Below are positions 44,510-56,641 of a stretch of DNA of 64,000 nt, piece by piece. The position numbers and the translations under genes are program-made. The stretch comes from Leucocoprinus leucothites (Eukaryota; Basidiomycota; Agaricomycetes; Agaricales; Agaricaceae): assembly GCA_013368445.1 (NCBI GenBank), contig JAACJO010000005.1, forward strand, positions 310,001-374,000, given 5' to 3'. The notes below the pieces were generated by a model. It was not told the origin of the DNA. It did not search any database and saw only the letters and a list, made by a program, of their open reading frames with translations. Numbering within the stretch: position 1 is the first letter of the stretch; every line of letters starts with the position of its first letter.

Positions 44510-46331
44510 ATCGTTGCCCGGTTAGTTGTACAGATTGCGAAGACCCAGGCCACCAAGCGAGGGGAGGGAAGAGAAGGAAGACACAGGCACACAGTGAATG
44601 TTGAAACCGGTTTATAAGATTTACTACTTCAAGGGGGGATTCACTAGCTGCTACTGCTATTTTTGGGGAACTCCTCAATCAGGGAATGTTTGCGTGAGCT
44701 CATGAGGCTATGCAATTCATGCTCCTAGCTGATCGGGCCTCGAAGAAGCTGATAACGAAGAAGTTGAAGATCACAGATCATCCGGAGGTTTGAATCAGTG
44801 TGGTAGTCCTGCAATGAAGTAAGGTATTACGGACGTTGTTTGAGGCGTTACCCGAGTGGTGTGGCTCTCAGAGACGGGGCCAATATAGGTGAAGAGGTTA
44901 CTTATCGTCTTAAAAGAGAGTCAAGCTCGACAGTTTATCCACCATATTCACGGCTCATGATCGGTAATCATCACCAGTGGGAGAGCTCAAGAGTATCCAG
45001 GGACTAAACGGAGATACACATTACGGAATAATACTGGCAAGGGAGCCATCCAAGTGATACCTGTAACGGTTGAAACAAAATATTCAACACCGCAACTAGC
45101 TTCTAACCTCGCAAAGTGAGTGAACACCTTGATTCCATCATCGAGGAAGTGGTGAGCGTGGGATGTGGCGTTTTTACTCGAAATCATGATGTGATAGCAA
45201 TAAAAAAACAATGATTTCTGTTGCTGTTAAAGCTGCATATCGAGAAATTGCATAGAAAAGTGGAGCACTGGGCTGACATATCTGTGATAAATTATCATCT
45301 TCTATCATAGGTCAGAATCACCGCGCATAGAGAGTAGATGTATAAAGAGTAGGGCAATGGTACATACCTGAACCCACCGCCCTCAACGACTAGACCTAAG
45401 CATGAAATCATGATATGCTAACTCTAAGCCCACCGATCTGCAACTCTGATATACAAAAACAACCTGCCAATTAAACTCGCATCGATCAACATCCCAGCGC
45501 TGAGCGGACGCATTCTCGAAATCTGATCAAATATCATCATCATGATCGAAGGAGACCCAACTTCGGGCTCAAGTGAATCATCTACAAGCATTGTACCTAG
45601 TGCCAAACACTGTGAGCACATGGGAGAGGCTTGTAACGCTCACTACGGATTGCAGAGACAAAGATGCGAGATCGCAACAGCGGTGGATAGACAAAGATAC
45701 GAACAGATCCGGTACGAGAGTAATAAAAAGGCGAGCTGATGAAGGTAGCAAGTCAAGGTAGACAAAACTGATCAAGTACATACCGCGATCTTTGCCACTA
45801 CTAATAATAGATCTACTGAACTTTCTATATGCGTATCTTGTAAGCCCGCCGGCTTACACTGTCATGACGTACTCAATTAAAGAGCCAATGTGAACTTCTT
45901 AAATTAATATCTCACTGGGTTCCACTAAACAAAGAGATCACCATCAGTAGTAGAAGTTGTACAAGAAGGATTCATTACATCTCAAGTCCACTATATTTGA
46001 TGAACACGCCCGGCGTCAACATGGGATCCTTCATCTCAACACTAAACGAGTTACCTTATGAGCTGCATAAAAGACAGGAAATCAATCCTGCCCGTCATTC
46101 CAAAATCCACATACACATGCATTCAGAAAAAAATTACTAGGATATATACACTAGAATCATAAGCCTTTAAATACAAACCACAATGTAAGTAGAATGTATC
46201 AAGAAAGAAAAAGCCCAGCCAGTTCACACAACACAACATATAACATTGTCTAACAACAACAAATGTCAAACGAGGGGAAGAAAAGAAAAGAAAACCCCCC
46301 AATAGATCCCCCAATCCAATATCCCCTTCTA
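44510..46331. other. Region without a confident gene
   Basis: Short open frames on both strands (for example 44987-45211 minus and 45542-45739 plus) have no recognisable similarity. It holds the promoter side of the DUF6534-type gene and the 3' flank of the F-box/WD40 gene. Confidence 0.4.
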
Positions 46332-49300
46332 TCAAGTCCTCCTCCTCCCCTGTCCCTGACTCTTACCCATAATCCTAGGCCTAGTCGGCGTGTCCTGATG
46401 CATCAGGGGCAACGCCAACGGCGCTTGCTGCTGCTGCTGCTGCGCACTCGATCCTTCATCCACATTCACCCTCGACGGACTCGCCGCACTCGAACCACCG
46501 GTCATCTGGCCAACGACCTCGTCCCTCTCCTTCTCGCGACGACGCATGGTCGATCTCGACCGTTTGTGTCTTGACCCTCCTGTTCCTGCCCCTGCCCCTG
46601 CTACTACCGCCGCTCCTGCCGTAGACGTCGAAGCACTCGCACCCGCACTCGCACCACCAGTACTAGGCCCAGCAGTGGCATTCACAACAAAATCATCATC
46701 CGATTCAACATTCAGATCTCCCTCCCTTAGCTGTGGAGGATAAAACAGCCTATGGCCCCCCGGCACATTTCCTCCCGCGCCTTCATCATCATCTGTACTT
46801 GTCGCCCCGGCCGGTCCAGATCCAGTGGCACGTTGTTTCCCTCTTGCGTGCCTCGACTGCTGTTGATTATGTGAATGAGGGCGGTGGTGATGATGGTTAT
46901 GATGGTTATGATGGCGCGGATGTTGACGAGACTGATTCAACTGCCTTCTCAGCTCCTCCCCTGTAATCATCCTCCCTACAGCTTCCAACTCTGAATATTC
47001 AGAATCAGAGGGAAGGACAAAGTCTTGATCCATAACTTCATCTTCGTCCGCGTGTTGTTGGACTTCCTCTCGGAGTATGTTGTCTTCTTCCATCATCTCA
47101 CTTCCTCCTGTTCCTTCGCTATTACTAGCGGTCGGAAAGGGATTGGATGTTACACCGGCGCTGGTACCTCGGCTCGTACTTGCCGAAGCCGCCGCTGCTG
47201 CGCGTTTCCCAACTCTTCGATCGTAAAGGGCATTCCTCTTCTCTCTCAACGCATCTAAGTCTGAGACCATGCCATCTTCATCCTCCGGCTCCACCCCTGC
47301 CTCAGGTCGCTCCTCCCCTTCACTCCCATCCGCTCCCTTTCCCTCACTCTCGCCCTCCTCTTCCTCGTCCTCGTATTCACTCCAAGTCTCGTCATCATAA
47401 ACCCCACTCGGCGGCTCCCCGATCCACCCCTCCATCCCGCCCAACCCTCCTCCCTCACTCTCACTCTCCACCCCATCCCCCTCCCTGCCAAAATCCCAAA
47501 CATCCAGCACGGTGCTATCATTTCTGTTACTCGCAGCAACACACCACCGCCCCTCAAACACAACTTGCCAAACTCCTGTGATCCCCGTCAACAAATCCCT
47601 CACCACCGTCCCATCCTTCACATTCCACATCTTCAAATTCCCATCTGACCCGGAGAGGACCTTGAATTCATCATGTTGGAAACAAGTTATCGCACCTGTA
47701 TGGGCTGCGAGGGTGTGTTTGAGTTCCCCAGTCGAGGGGTCCCAGATTCGGAGTGTCGAGTCGGCAGCTGCGCTGACAAGGTACGAGGGGGAGAGACCGA
47801 GAAGGCCTACGAGCGAGGTGTGGCCGGTAAGAGTATGTAGGCATGTTCCTGTGAGGAGGGACCAGACCCGGACTGTGCCGTCCATAGAGCCTGAGCAGGC
47901 TTGTTTACGGTTGACGTCGAGGACGACGCTGTACACTAATGGAAGGGAGGGGTTAGCATGTGAATGCTTGGGGGAGGAAGGAGACGAACCTTTCTGAGTG
48001 TGGCCGGCGAGAACCCATTTTTGTTCACCAGTGATGATATCCCATATTCGTACTGTACAATCGTAACTACCCGAAACGAGTGTTCGACCGCGGGCAGCTA
48101 ATGCTCGTACGGCATGATCGTGGCCCGGGAGATGCAGACAATGATATGGATTATCCTCAGCATCCTAGCGGGGTATCGGTCAACAATTATCAATGAGTGA
48201 AGGAAATCACATACAGGGTCCCCGTCCTCCGTCCCAAAGCACTTGTACTCCGGCTCACTAGGTTTAGGCAACTTCCACACTCTCAGAGAATGATCTCTAC
48301 TGCCAGTCACAATTAGCGGTCTCTTCGGCCACCTCTCCTTCTTCGTCTCTCCTTCCTTCCCACCAACGACAGGCATATCAACCATTTCTGGCTTCACAAT
48401 GGCCAAACACCTAACCGTACTTGTATGTCCGCCAAAGACATGCGTGCATCTCCCATTCTTCAAATCCCATATCCGGACTGTCCGATCTGTCGACCCGGAA
48501 ACGAGTGTATCTTGGGATGCGGCAAGTGCCCATACACCGCCCTCGTGACCTTCGAGTGAACGAATAAGTTCGCCAGTAAAGGGGGAGTAGATGTGGATAG
48601 AGTGGTCGTCAGACGCGGAGATGATACGGTTGTGAGAAAAGAGGAGACAGGTGACGACGGAGGAACCATGCGCAGAGAAACTGAGGTGTTTTGGGCTGTC
48701 GTTTTCAACCCAGCGGGTGCGTGTGAGATGCCGAGATTTGAAGAGTATCTTATAGGGGTGTGGGAGGGGAAGTGGTTTGGGTATCGATGAGGTGCTCGTT
48801 GTGGTGGTGGTAGTTGTGGATTGATATTTGAGAGCTTTACGACGTGCATAGATCGAATTGGCAAAAGCTTGTTCTGAGCCTCCACCGAACCAGATTTTGG
48901 TGCTTTTGAGGAGGTCACGCCAGAGGAAAGCGTCTGAATCAATAATCGCGCGCCATGCCCTCGATACTCGAGAGGCACGGGCAAGAGTGGGGAAGGGGAT
49001 AAAGCTGAGCACGTGGGAGACAAGCTCAGGGGGTAGAAGAGTGAGGAAATCACGAGCGAGGGTGGGAGTGAGAACTGAATGGAGGGTGCGGAGTACAGGC
49101 AGAGGGGAATGACGAAGGAGTGTCAGGAGAAAGTGGGACTGTAACTGTGGAGGGAGATTGGAGAAGTGATTAAGGAGGGAGGGAAGAGTGAGGAGGGTGG
49201 TAAGGGAGAGATCAGGCTGAAGTGGCGCTTGCTGAGAGGGTGGAGGGGGCGAGGTTGTACCACTGGGAGGAGCTGATGGCCAGATGGCTTCTGGTGGCGG

Positions 49301-49886
49301 AGAGCCATGCGGTGAAGGCAAAGGTGAGGGTGGTGCAGCAGCGTTCATAGCAGCAGTAGAGAGCTGAGGCAGAGGTGCATTGCGGGCTTTCTTTCTTGGA
49401 GGGACACTGGCAGAGGTGGTGGACTCGACGCCCTCCATCATGTTATCCTCTGCCAGAGATCGTTTCCTCCCAAACCGCTCAACAGCCTCGGCAAGCCCGA
49501 CCACGCTAGAAGTATCTGAAGTCTCGTCGCGTTTGAGCATACGCCAACTGGTGCCACCTGCAAGTTCTTGTTCTTCCTGCATCTCTGTACCTGAGCCTTC
49601 ACCATCGTGGAACGTCGCGCGTTGGCCACCGGGGAAAAGAAGAGGAAAATTACGGAGGGACGGGGGGAGAGTTGCGTGTAGAAGAGGATAGCTCTTCGGG
49701 TCCTTTGGTTCTGTTGGCGGAGGGAGACTTGGAAGCTGGATCGGCGCGTATGTCGTGGTCGTTGTTGTCGTTGTCACCACCCTATCGCGTTTGTCAGAAT
49801 ATGATCACAATTATGAGATAAAATATATACGTGGTTGTGTTCACGGAGGGCTGGAGGACGAGCATGGGCCGTTGTTGGGAGGACAT
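46332..49886 (-). CDS. F-box/WD40 protein, Cdc4/Fbw7-like SCF substrate receptor
   Basis: Exons 49886-49831, 49781-48215, 48164-47990 and 47935-46332, 1133 residues, starting MSSQQRPMLVLQPSV. A long Pro/Thr/Ser-rich N terminus precedes the F-box (LTLLPPELVSHVLSFIPF, then LARASRVSRAWRAIIDSD). A linker of the Cdc4 type follows (YKILFKSRHLTRTRW). The WD40 propeller comes next with repeats such as RIISASDDHSIHIYSPFTGE, TLVSGSTDRTVRIWDLKNGR, TLVSGSYDCTVRIWDIITGE and QACSGSMDGTVRVWSLLTGT. The C-terminal approximately 350 residues are disordered: very acidic, then His-rich and poly-Gln, ending basic. Cdc4/Pop1/Fbw7 proteins recruit phosphorylated substrates such as CDK inhibitors to SCF ubiquitin ligase in the nucleus. 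The long acidic tail is not part of the classical protein. Assignment to Cdc4 rather than another F-box/WD40 subfamily rests on the linker and propeller and is probable. Confidence 0.85.
47450..48710 (-). repeat. Inverted duplicate of the F-box/WD40 propeller region (copy A)
   Basis: The propeller exons of the full-length gene match the truncated paralogue at 37830-39070 in inverted orientation. Boundaries are approximate. Confidence 0.75.
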
Positions 49887-51199
49887 GGTGCACGCCTGGC
49901 AGATGGCCTTGGGCCCGCCAGCGATACCAGCTTGGTCACACAGGGCGCCTCTTCAAGCGGAGTTTAAACTTTGTCACTCCACTTTCGGCACTCAAGGCCT
50001 TTCCTCTCCGCAGGTGCGTTTGTTCTACTCTCCGGTACCGTTTATTGTTCCCTGGATAACATATAATGCACTTGTAAATGTGCTTTTTCTGCTTCAAAGA
50101 GCATCAGGCTGAGTCATAATGTCCGTTGATTGGCACCCGTCGAGACGCCCGAGTATACTTGACTGGTTCGCTATATTAGGCCTACAGAGCTCTTCTTGGA
50201 ACTCTAGCTGATTCTGGTGTGCAGGACCATTTCCATGCCTCGATGCAACTTAACTCTCGCATCCTCGAACATAATATATCGACCCTCTGAGAGTCCAAGG
50301 CTTCATCCTTCACCCTGGCTGCCGCTCTGGTTAATAAACACCAGCCAACGGCGCCATAAGTACTCCGCGGGCACATGGATCTTCCAAAATCTCCCCTGCT
50401 CTCCAGTCCCAACACAAAATCCAATTTCAAAGACTATAACAAAACCCAGACTCGTACATTCGCAATAAAATCCATTCCCGATCGATAATAAAAAAAAAAC
50501 ACATTTAACGCATCATCATACAAGTGACATGTTGACGACAGGTCTATAAATAGTCGGGCCATGTGTATACAGTGGGTACGGTTCATATCAGCCGTTGTAC
50601 GTACATATGTACTTCTATATGTACCTTATGAATGCGCGCGAGACACTTGTTGCGACTTTGGCGGGGTTGGGAGAGGAGAGTGGATTGATGTAGCGCTTAG
50701 ATCTAATGCGTTATCAGAGAGAGAGGGGAGTAAATTTGAATGTTGGGGCCTCGCGAGCTCGTTTTCGGAAGGTCTTGAATTGAATTTTGGAAGGGGCGTA
50801 CATGAGGCGAAGCGAGGCAACAAGGCAAGGCAAGGCAGGGCAAGGCAAGGCAACGGGTCAGGAAGAACAGATAATCACCTAACTACTGCCCGAGCGTGAC
50901 GCACATCACAAATTGCCAAGGACACAATTCTGTTTTCCCCATTGCCAACCCCAGAAGAGACCGGGGCGATCAATCATCAGAGTCCAATAGTTGGTCCTGG
51001 AAAATATTTACGCCCCACGATCAACTCAGTCGCACGGGTCAAGTCCCACGAATCCCACACACACATGTCGGAGAGGCGCGGAACTGCGGCCGACGATGTA
51101 GGTCAGGAGTTCGATATGCATTCTCATGAGTGCTCACTACTTAAATAACAACGGTTCAGTCTGAACTCGAAGCTCTGGCCAGGCCAAAAAAAAACAAAC
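49887..51199. promoter_or_regulatory. Divergent intergenic region of the F-box/WD40 and Zn2Cys6 genes
   Basis: About 1.3 kb between two divergent start codons. It contains a short AAGGC minisatellite (separate entry) and an A-run at 50490-50498. No coding sequence was recognised. Confidence 0.45.
50815..50853 (+). repeat. Short (AAGGC)n minisatellite
   Basis: About seven units of AGGCA/AAGGC, one with a base change (AGGGC), in the divergent promoter region. Confidence 0.85.
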
Positions 51200-54100
51200 A
51201 TGAGAAAAGATGCTGAAGGAGATGAGCGATCAACAAGTGGTGCTTATTCATCCATGCGATCAGAAGCGTCCGACGGCCGGGCGTCTCCTCCTTCAATACT
51301 ACCACTACCACTGCCACTATCGCTCTTTTCTCTCTCTTACTCCTCCCCCTCTCCTCCCCTCTCTACAAACGTAGACTTAAACGTACTTGAAGAGGACCCG
51401 ATCGTACCCGGGAACGGTACAGTCGATATCAAAGATATCATCATGCAACCACCACCTTCACCCAACACCAACATCCCTCTCGACCCTGCGCTGTCGCTCT
51501 ATCCAGCTGCGCAATACTATCCTCAATACTCCCAACATCCCCAACACCACACCGCCGGTGGACCTGGGGGAGGTCAATACCCACAACATATTCCACAACA
51601 CCTTGCACCGTACTCCTCTCCCTCATCCCAAGGCTCCGATACTCTAGGTACACCACCTACAGAACACAATTATCCAAACTTTAACGGTAAACGGCCTTCC
51701 TCTGTGTTAAGTGGAGGAGGAGGTGGCGCTGGGGATGCAAGAGCGAAAAAGATGAGGAGAGATGGCATGTCTATGGGGAATGATGATATGGATGATGCAT
51801 CAACAGTGCATAGTCCCAGTGCGGACAAGGAGGATGGCGGCAGTGGCAAGCCAAAGACTACTAGAGGATCTAGGTATGTGATTTCAGAATTTTCGTCAAG
51901 CAGATTTACTAATTCGTGGACAGGGCGTGTACAGTGTGTAGACGACTCAAGATGAAGTGCGTAGGCGCGGAAGAAGGGCCTCCCTGTAAACGCTGCATTG
52001 CAGGAAACCATGAATGTATATTCGAAGTATCAAACCGCGGAAAACGGTCCTCCAAGTACGTCCCCACCCACTCTCTTCCTGCCCCAAACTAACCAGTCAA
52101 TTGTGCGTACTCTGTAGAAAACATGAGATCCTAACCCGTTCCCTCCGTAAAATGGAAAAAACCCTCGATACTGTCCTCCGCTCAATCGGCAATCCAAGTA
52201 TCACGTCAGGAATGATCTCACGCTCTCCCTCTCCCTCCGCACAAACTCAATTCACACAAGCGCTCCTCGGTCGTTCACCATCCCCAGGTGCCGCTGGTGG
52301 CACCTCCACAGTACCCACGCCCTCCGCGTCAACGACTACCGGGGGAGCAGGACATGCTGCGCAGAATCGTCCCCCGCCAGGATCTCCTAAACTCCATTCT
52401 CTCCCTGATAATTCACTCAATCCACTTGGGTTACTCGCTGAAGCTTCTCTAGCGAACCGGCGCGCACACGTTAGTGCGAAAAATTCTCTCGGTGGAGGGC
52501 TCGGTGGGGGCGCGGGTGCAGGGGGTGCAGGAGCAGAGGGGATGTTATCGAAGCTTGCCAGTGCACAAGATGGCCAGTCGTTGGGCGTGGCGAGCGATAA
52601 CTATTTCAAGCCTGGTCCGATGACGATCTTGCCGTTGAGGAGGTTGTATATTGAGAGACAGGTGCAGCCGGAGATGCTGAATTTTGTGACCACGGATGAA
52701 GTCGTCGCGTTGTTTGATATGTGAGTGTTTCTGGTCCTCTCCGGAGGTTATTGGGTACTGATTGTGGCATATGTTGGCTGGGATAGATTTTTTGATCATG
52801 TTAGCGTAAGTTAGAGCATTGCACTCGCGTCGGGTGGTTTATTGATTTATATTTAATGCCACGATACGACAGATGCACTGCAGCCTCCTCGACAGAAATT
52901 TCCACACCCCCTCGCTCGTCTGTTCTCGCTCTCCCTTCTTGCTCACAACCAGTACGTCCTCTTCCTTCCCCTCCCCTTATCGCATCCTCACTCACACGCC
53001 CTTCCCCTCTTTTAGTATGTTCGATCGCAAGTAAATTCTACACCGCCAACCCAGATCTCCACCCTCGCCTCACCGAACTCGCCAAAAAACTCGCATTCAG
53101 TGTACCTGCGAAGGGGTACAAGAGTGTAGAGATTGTACAAGCGTATTTGTTGTTGAGTTTGTGGGGGTGCGGCGCGGTGGAAAGGTATGAGCAGGATAAG
53201 ACCTGGTTGTTGTTGGGTATGGCGATTAGGTGAGTTATATTTCCCTTTCTTTTCTTTTGGCCGAGGCCGTTCTCGGTTGATATTGATAAGGGTGGAGTCT
53301 CGTGCCTCGTTGAGTTTGCATGGCGCTTTTTTCCCACTCAATTCCCGGGTGGCTTCTATTTCGTGTATTCTAGTCTGAAGGGTGTCCATGCCATGTCACT
53401 CCCACTATCACCCGGGCGCCGAACTGCCAGCCTTCTTCTGACTTCTGACTTCTTCCTGACAAACCCACCAAGCAATCATTCCCATCTCGGACTTCTTATC
53501 TTCCCTTTCTCCTTCCCACTCCCATCCAATCAAATCAAGACCCACTAACCAAGAAAAATGCTCTTACAGAATGGCCACCGACTTGAATCTGCATCGTAAA
53601 ACTGCTGTCACGAGCCCCGATACGGCAGAAGGCAAAGCTCGCGATGTTGAAGTGCATAATCGCGAACGGACGTGGATATTATGTTTTTGTTTGGATCGGA
53701 GTTTTAGTGCGCAGATGGGAAAGCCACATTCGATTAAGGAGGAGTGAGTTTGATGTTTATTTTCAGCTAGTTGATGGAGCTGACCACGTTTGATCTGTCT
53801 GTCTGTGTGCTTGGGTGATGCGCGATTGGCGGTGGTTAGTTACATCATTCGACATGCTGAACAGTGGAGTCGCTCGTCTGTAGCTGTACCTTCGGATTTG
53901 TCGATATGTGCTTATGCGGTACGTTTTTCTCTTTCTCCCGTAATCTCTTCTCGTTTCTGTTGATTTCTCTGTATTCTTTTTGCCTTCTCCGCATTTGCCC
54001 CGAATAATAGGGGGTTCTGCCCCTCATGCTTCCCTGGTATTGTTTCCACCCTCATTTCCATTCCCCCTCCCAACCCATTTCCCGAACCCCAGCTCCTGCT

Positions 54101-55817
54101 TCCTCCGCAATTCCAAGCTGCTTTTATTTCGTTCCGTTCCGAAATCCCGTTCCGCGCTTGAGCGGAACATGGACGGTCATGTGGAACTTTGTGGCTTTTT
54201 TATTTTATCCCCCCTTCGCCCTTTTCCCACCATCTTCGGGCCAACCTCGTTCCGAAAATTCAATTTCCCTATTGCATACGTTTGCTTGCTGGTGAATATA
54301 TGATTACTTACTCGATCACGACAGGAACTCCAACGTATCCTTTCGAGAAGTCTTGATTTCCTATACGGCGGCACAGACTCGGCATCGGGATTACAAACAC
54401 ATTGTGATTATTTGCTCGTGATCAAGTCGTTTGAGAGTCAGTTGTTTGCGTGGCGCGAAAAATGGTACAGGGCGAGCACTTGGGAAGGTATGATCGAATC
54501 CTGGTCCAACTTACCCTTGACGCACTCTCAACACATTTCTCGATAGGTGAAACGTCGAAGGACTACAAACAACTCGTAGCAACATTCTACTTCAATTATG
54601 CCTCTCTCGTTCTGAACTCTTTCGGGTTACAAAATGCACTTGAGCGTGCACCGGTGGATATTGGTCATTTCTTTGGGAGGGTCCATTCAAGTGCGATGGC
54701 GTGCGCTGTGCTTGTTAGGGATCATTTGGGCCCTAGTGGGTATATGCGTTATTCCCCCGATTCACATTTTGTGCAGACTTCGTATGCTGTTTTGAGTTTA
54801 CTCAAGGTGTGTTCTCTCTGAGCACCTTTAGTGGAAGCGGCGAGATCTGATTATGGACTGTAGCTTGTTCGACCCGAATTCCAAGCATTCCTCGCGGATG
54901 AACAAAAGACACTCTCGCTCGTCAAAGATGTAGCAGATGTCCTAGAAAATATCGCAGCAAGCCCAACACACACGCCGGCTCTCTACGCCGCGTTCCTTCG
55001 CGTGCTTATTTCGGCGAAGTTGGAACCTCAACAAGGCAGCCAGACGGACGAGCCAAAGCAGGATGAAGGTGATTCAACGACAGACATACGCGCTGCTTCG
55101 ACTTCTGGTATCTATGAATCCCCTTCGACTAATACGACCTCTCCACCAGTCCTTAACCCTGCGCAAACTTCAAATTCTGATTCAATGTCCCCGAATCCTG
55201 CCGATGGAACGATGGGGATGGCTTCGCCGAATGCTGCTACTATTACGAGCGCTACGACCACTACAAATGCAAATGTGAACACGATCAACCCGAATTCGCA
55301 ACTTCAGCAAGCACCGGTGGGGGATACATCGACAGCGGCGGCGTATTATAATGACCCGCAGAATTACTATACGAATGAGTTCAACTTTGAGAGTGAGATG
55401 GGGCCTGTGGTTGATATGTCGACGTTCCCGCCTACGATGGCTGCGCCTCCTAATCCTACGGATGATGGGCCGATGATGGGTGGATTGACGATGGAGAATA
55501 TATTGAGTAGTGGGTTCTGGGATAATATGTTGGTTCCTGGTACGTTTTCTCTCTCTTTGATTGCTATAGATTGGTATAAGGCTGATGTGTGTGTTTTACT
55601 TGTAGGGTACAACAGTATGGATGGTCTGAGTGGTGGATTCGTGTTCGGTGCAGGTGGAAGTGGGTTGATTACGCCTAGGTTTGGGCTTTCGCCGATGCAA
55701 TCGGGTACGAATACGCCTTCGAGAGGACATGGCCAACATTCGTTGACGCAGAGTACGATAAATGCGGCGTTCAATCATCATGGACAGTTGAAGGATGGGA
55801 TTAAAATTGATTCATAG
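51200..55817 (+). CDS. Zn2Cys6 transcription factor with fungal_trans domain
   Basis: Twelve phase-consistent exons: 51200-51873, 51924-52055, 52118-52720, 52787-52805, 52873-52951, 53016-53229, 53570-53743, 53840-53918, 54325-54487, 54547-54806, 54864-55539 and 55606-55817, giving 1094 residues. A disordered N terminus precedes the binuclear zinc cluster, encoded across an intron: ACTVCRRLKMKC, then GPPCKRCIAGNHECIFE. A short coiled coil follows (KHEILTRSLRKMEKTLDTVL). The middle homology domain has FLLTTICSIASKFYTANP, SVEIVQAYLLLSLWGCGA, DKTWLLLGMAIRMATDLNLH and RERTWILCFCLDRSFSAQMG. The C-terminal region is Asn/Thr/Pro-rich and may be an activation domain. It is a DNA-binding regulator of unknown target. 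The last intron (55540-55605) is 66 nt and stop-free. Exon 4 is a 19-nt micro-exon. Confidence 0.88.
51240..55464 (+). repeat. Tandem duplication unit A
   Basis: Matches 59797-64000 along its whole length, introns included. The unit begins inside the first exon of the Zn2Cys6 gene, 40 nt after its ATG. The true right end lies beyond the window for the second copy, so it is not defined. Confidence 0.9.
53919..54324 (+). other. Unusually long intron of the Zn2Cys6 gene
   Basis: At 406 nt this intron is several times longer than most in the window (about 50-65 nt). It is nearly identical to its counterpart at about 62455-62863 in the second copy. No gene or RNA structure was recognised within it. 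Confidence 0.7.
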
Positions 55818-56641
55818 CTTTTTCTGGAATTGTTCGCGTTTTCTTTTTCTCATTTTGTGTTAGACCTTTTATCGTGACGTTTGTTTTCTCTAATCCTGTG
55901 TTTCCAACTTTTCTCGAGTTCAAGTTCTACCTGGTTGAGTTTTTGTTGTTGTTTTAATTATGATCTTGATGTATTAGTATGTGCTCTCATTGGCTTACGA
56001 ACCAATGTTTTTGCGAAGAAAGTGATAAGCGGTAGTGAGCGGTTGGAATGCAGGGTATGCTAGGCCAACCCCAAGAGTAAGTGCATCCCCAATCGTGGAA
56101 GGGCATATGCTGAAAGGAAAGAATGCGGCCTGGTGCTCCAATTGCCTTAGGTATTTAGATCTACTGCAGACCGGTGCCACATAGGCAGGAGTCTTAAAGA
56201 AGGTATTTGTCAATATAGATAGAATGAGTGTGATAGGCAGGGATAACGCCGAATGGATCACGACTGGGGTTCACGACGGAAAAGAGTGAACTCCAGAGTG
56301 CAGAAAAATTTAGATATATAGTAGAGAAAATACTATTTGTTTGCCAAGACCTTCCCCCGATCATCCGCTGCTCCTTCATGAGCGCATGCAGTACGCTGCC
56401 TAATGAGGCAGGCCCGCCTTCGAGATATCGAGGCGTACTTCAACAATTCTGCACCTACGTAGCCATCCTGAATCTGCCGACATGCTGTCACCGAGTATGA
56501 TCCAACTGAAAACAATTTAATCCGGTTCTCAAATTCCGCTAGTAACTACTCAATAGCCACATATCTCCTCCGCCCAGCCCTGACATAGGTCCTGTTGTTT
56601 AAGAGTTGGCGGGCATACTGCCCTCTCTAAATCATTGTCCT
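55818..56641. other. Convergent intergenic region
   Basis: Lies between the stop codons of the Zn2Cys6 gene and NACHT gene 3. No feature recognised. Confidence 0.4.

Noticed and set aside
44855..44885. tRNA D-arm-like CCCGAGTGGTG
   Set aside because: No matching T arm or acceptor stem within tRNA distance.
37830..48710. Inverted WD40 copies as an assembly artefact
   Set aside because: Introns and silent sites have diverged and one copy has a codon deletion, so they are true paralogues.
50815..50853. CRISPR-like or telomeric repeat
   Set aside because: Five-base units without spacers, and not the TTAGGG type; it is a simple minisatellite.
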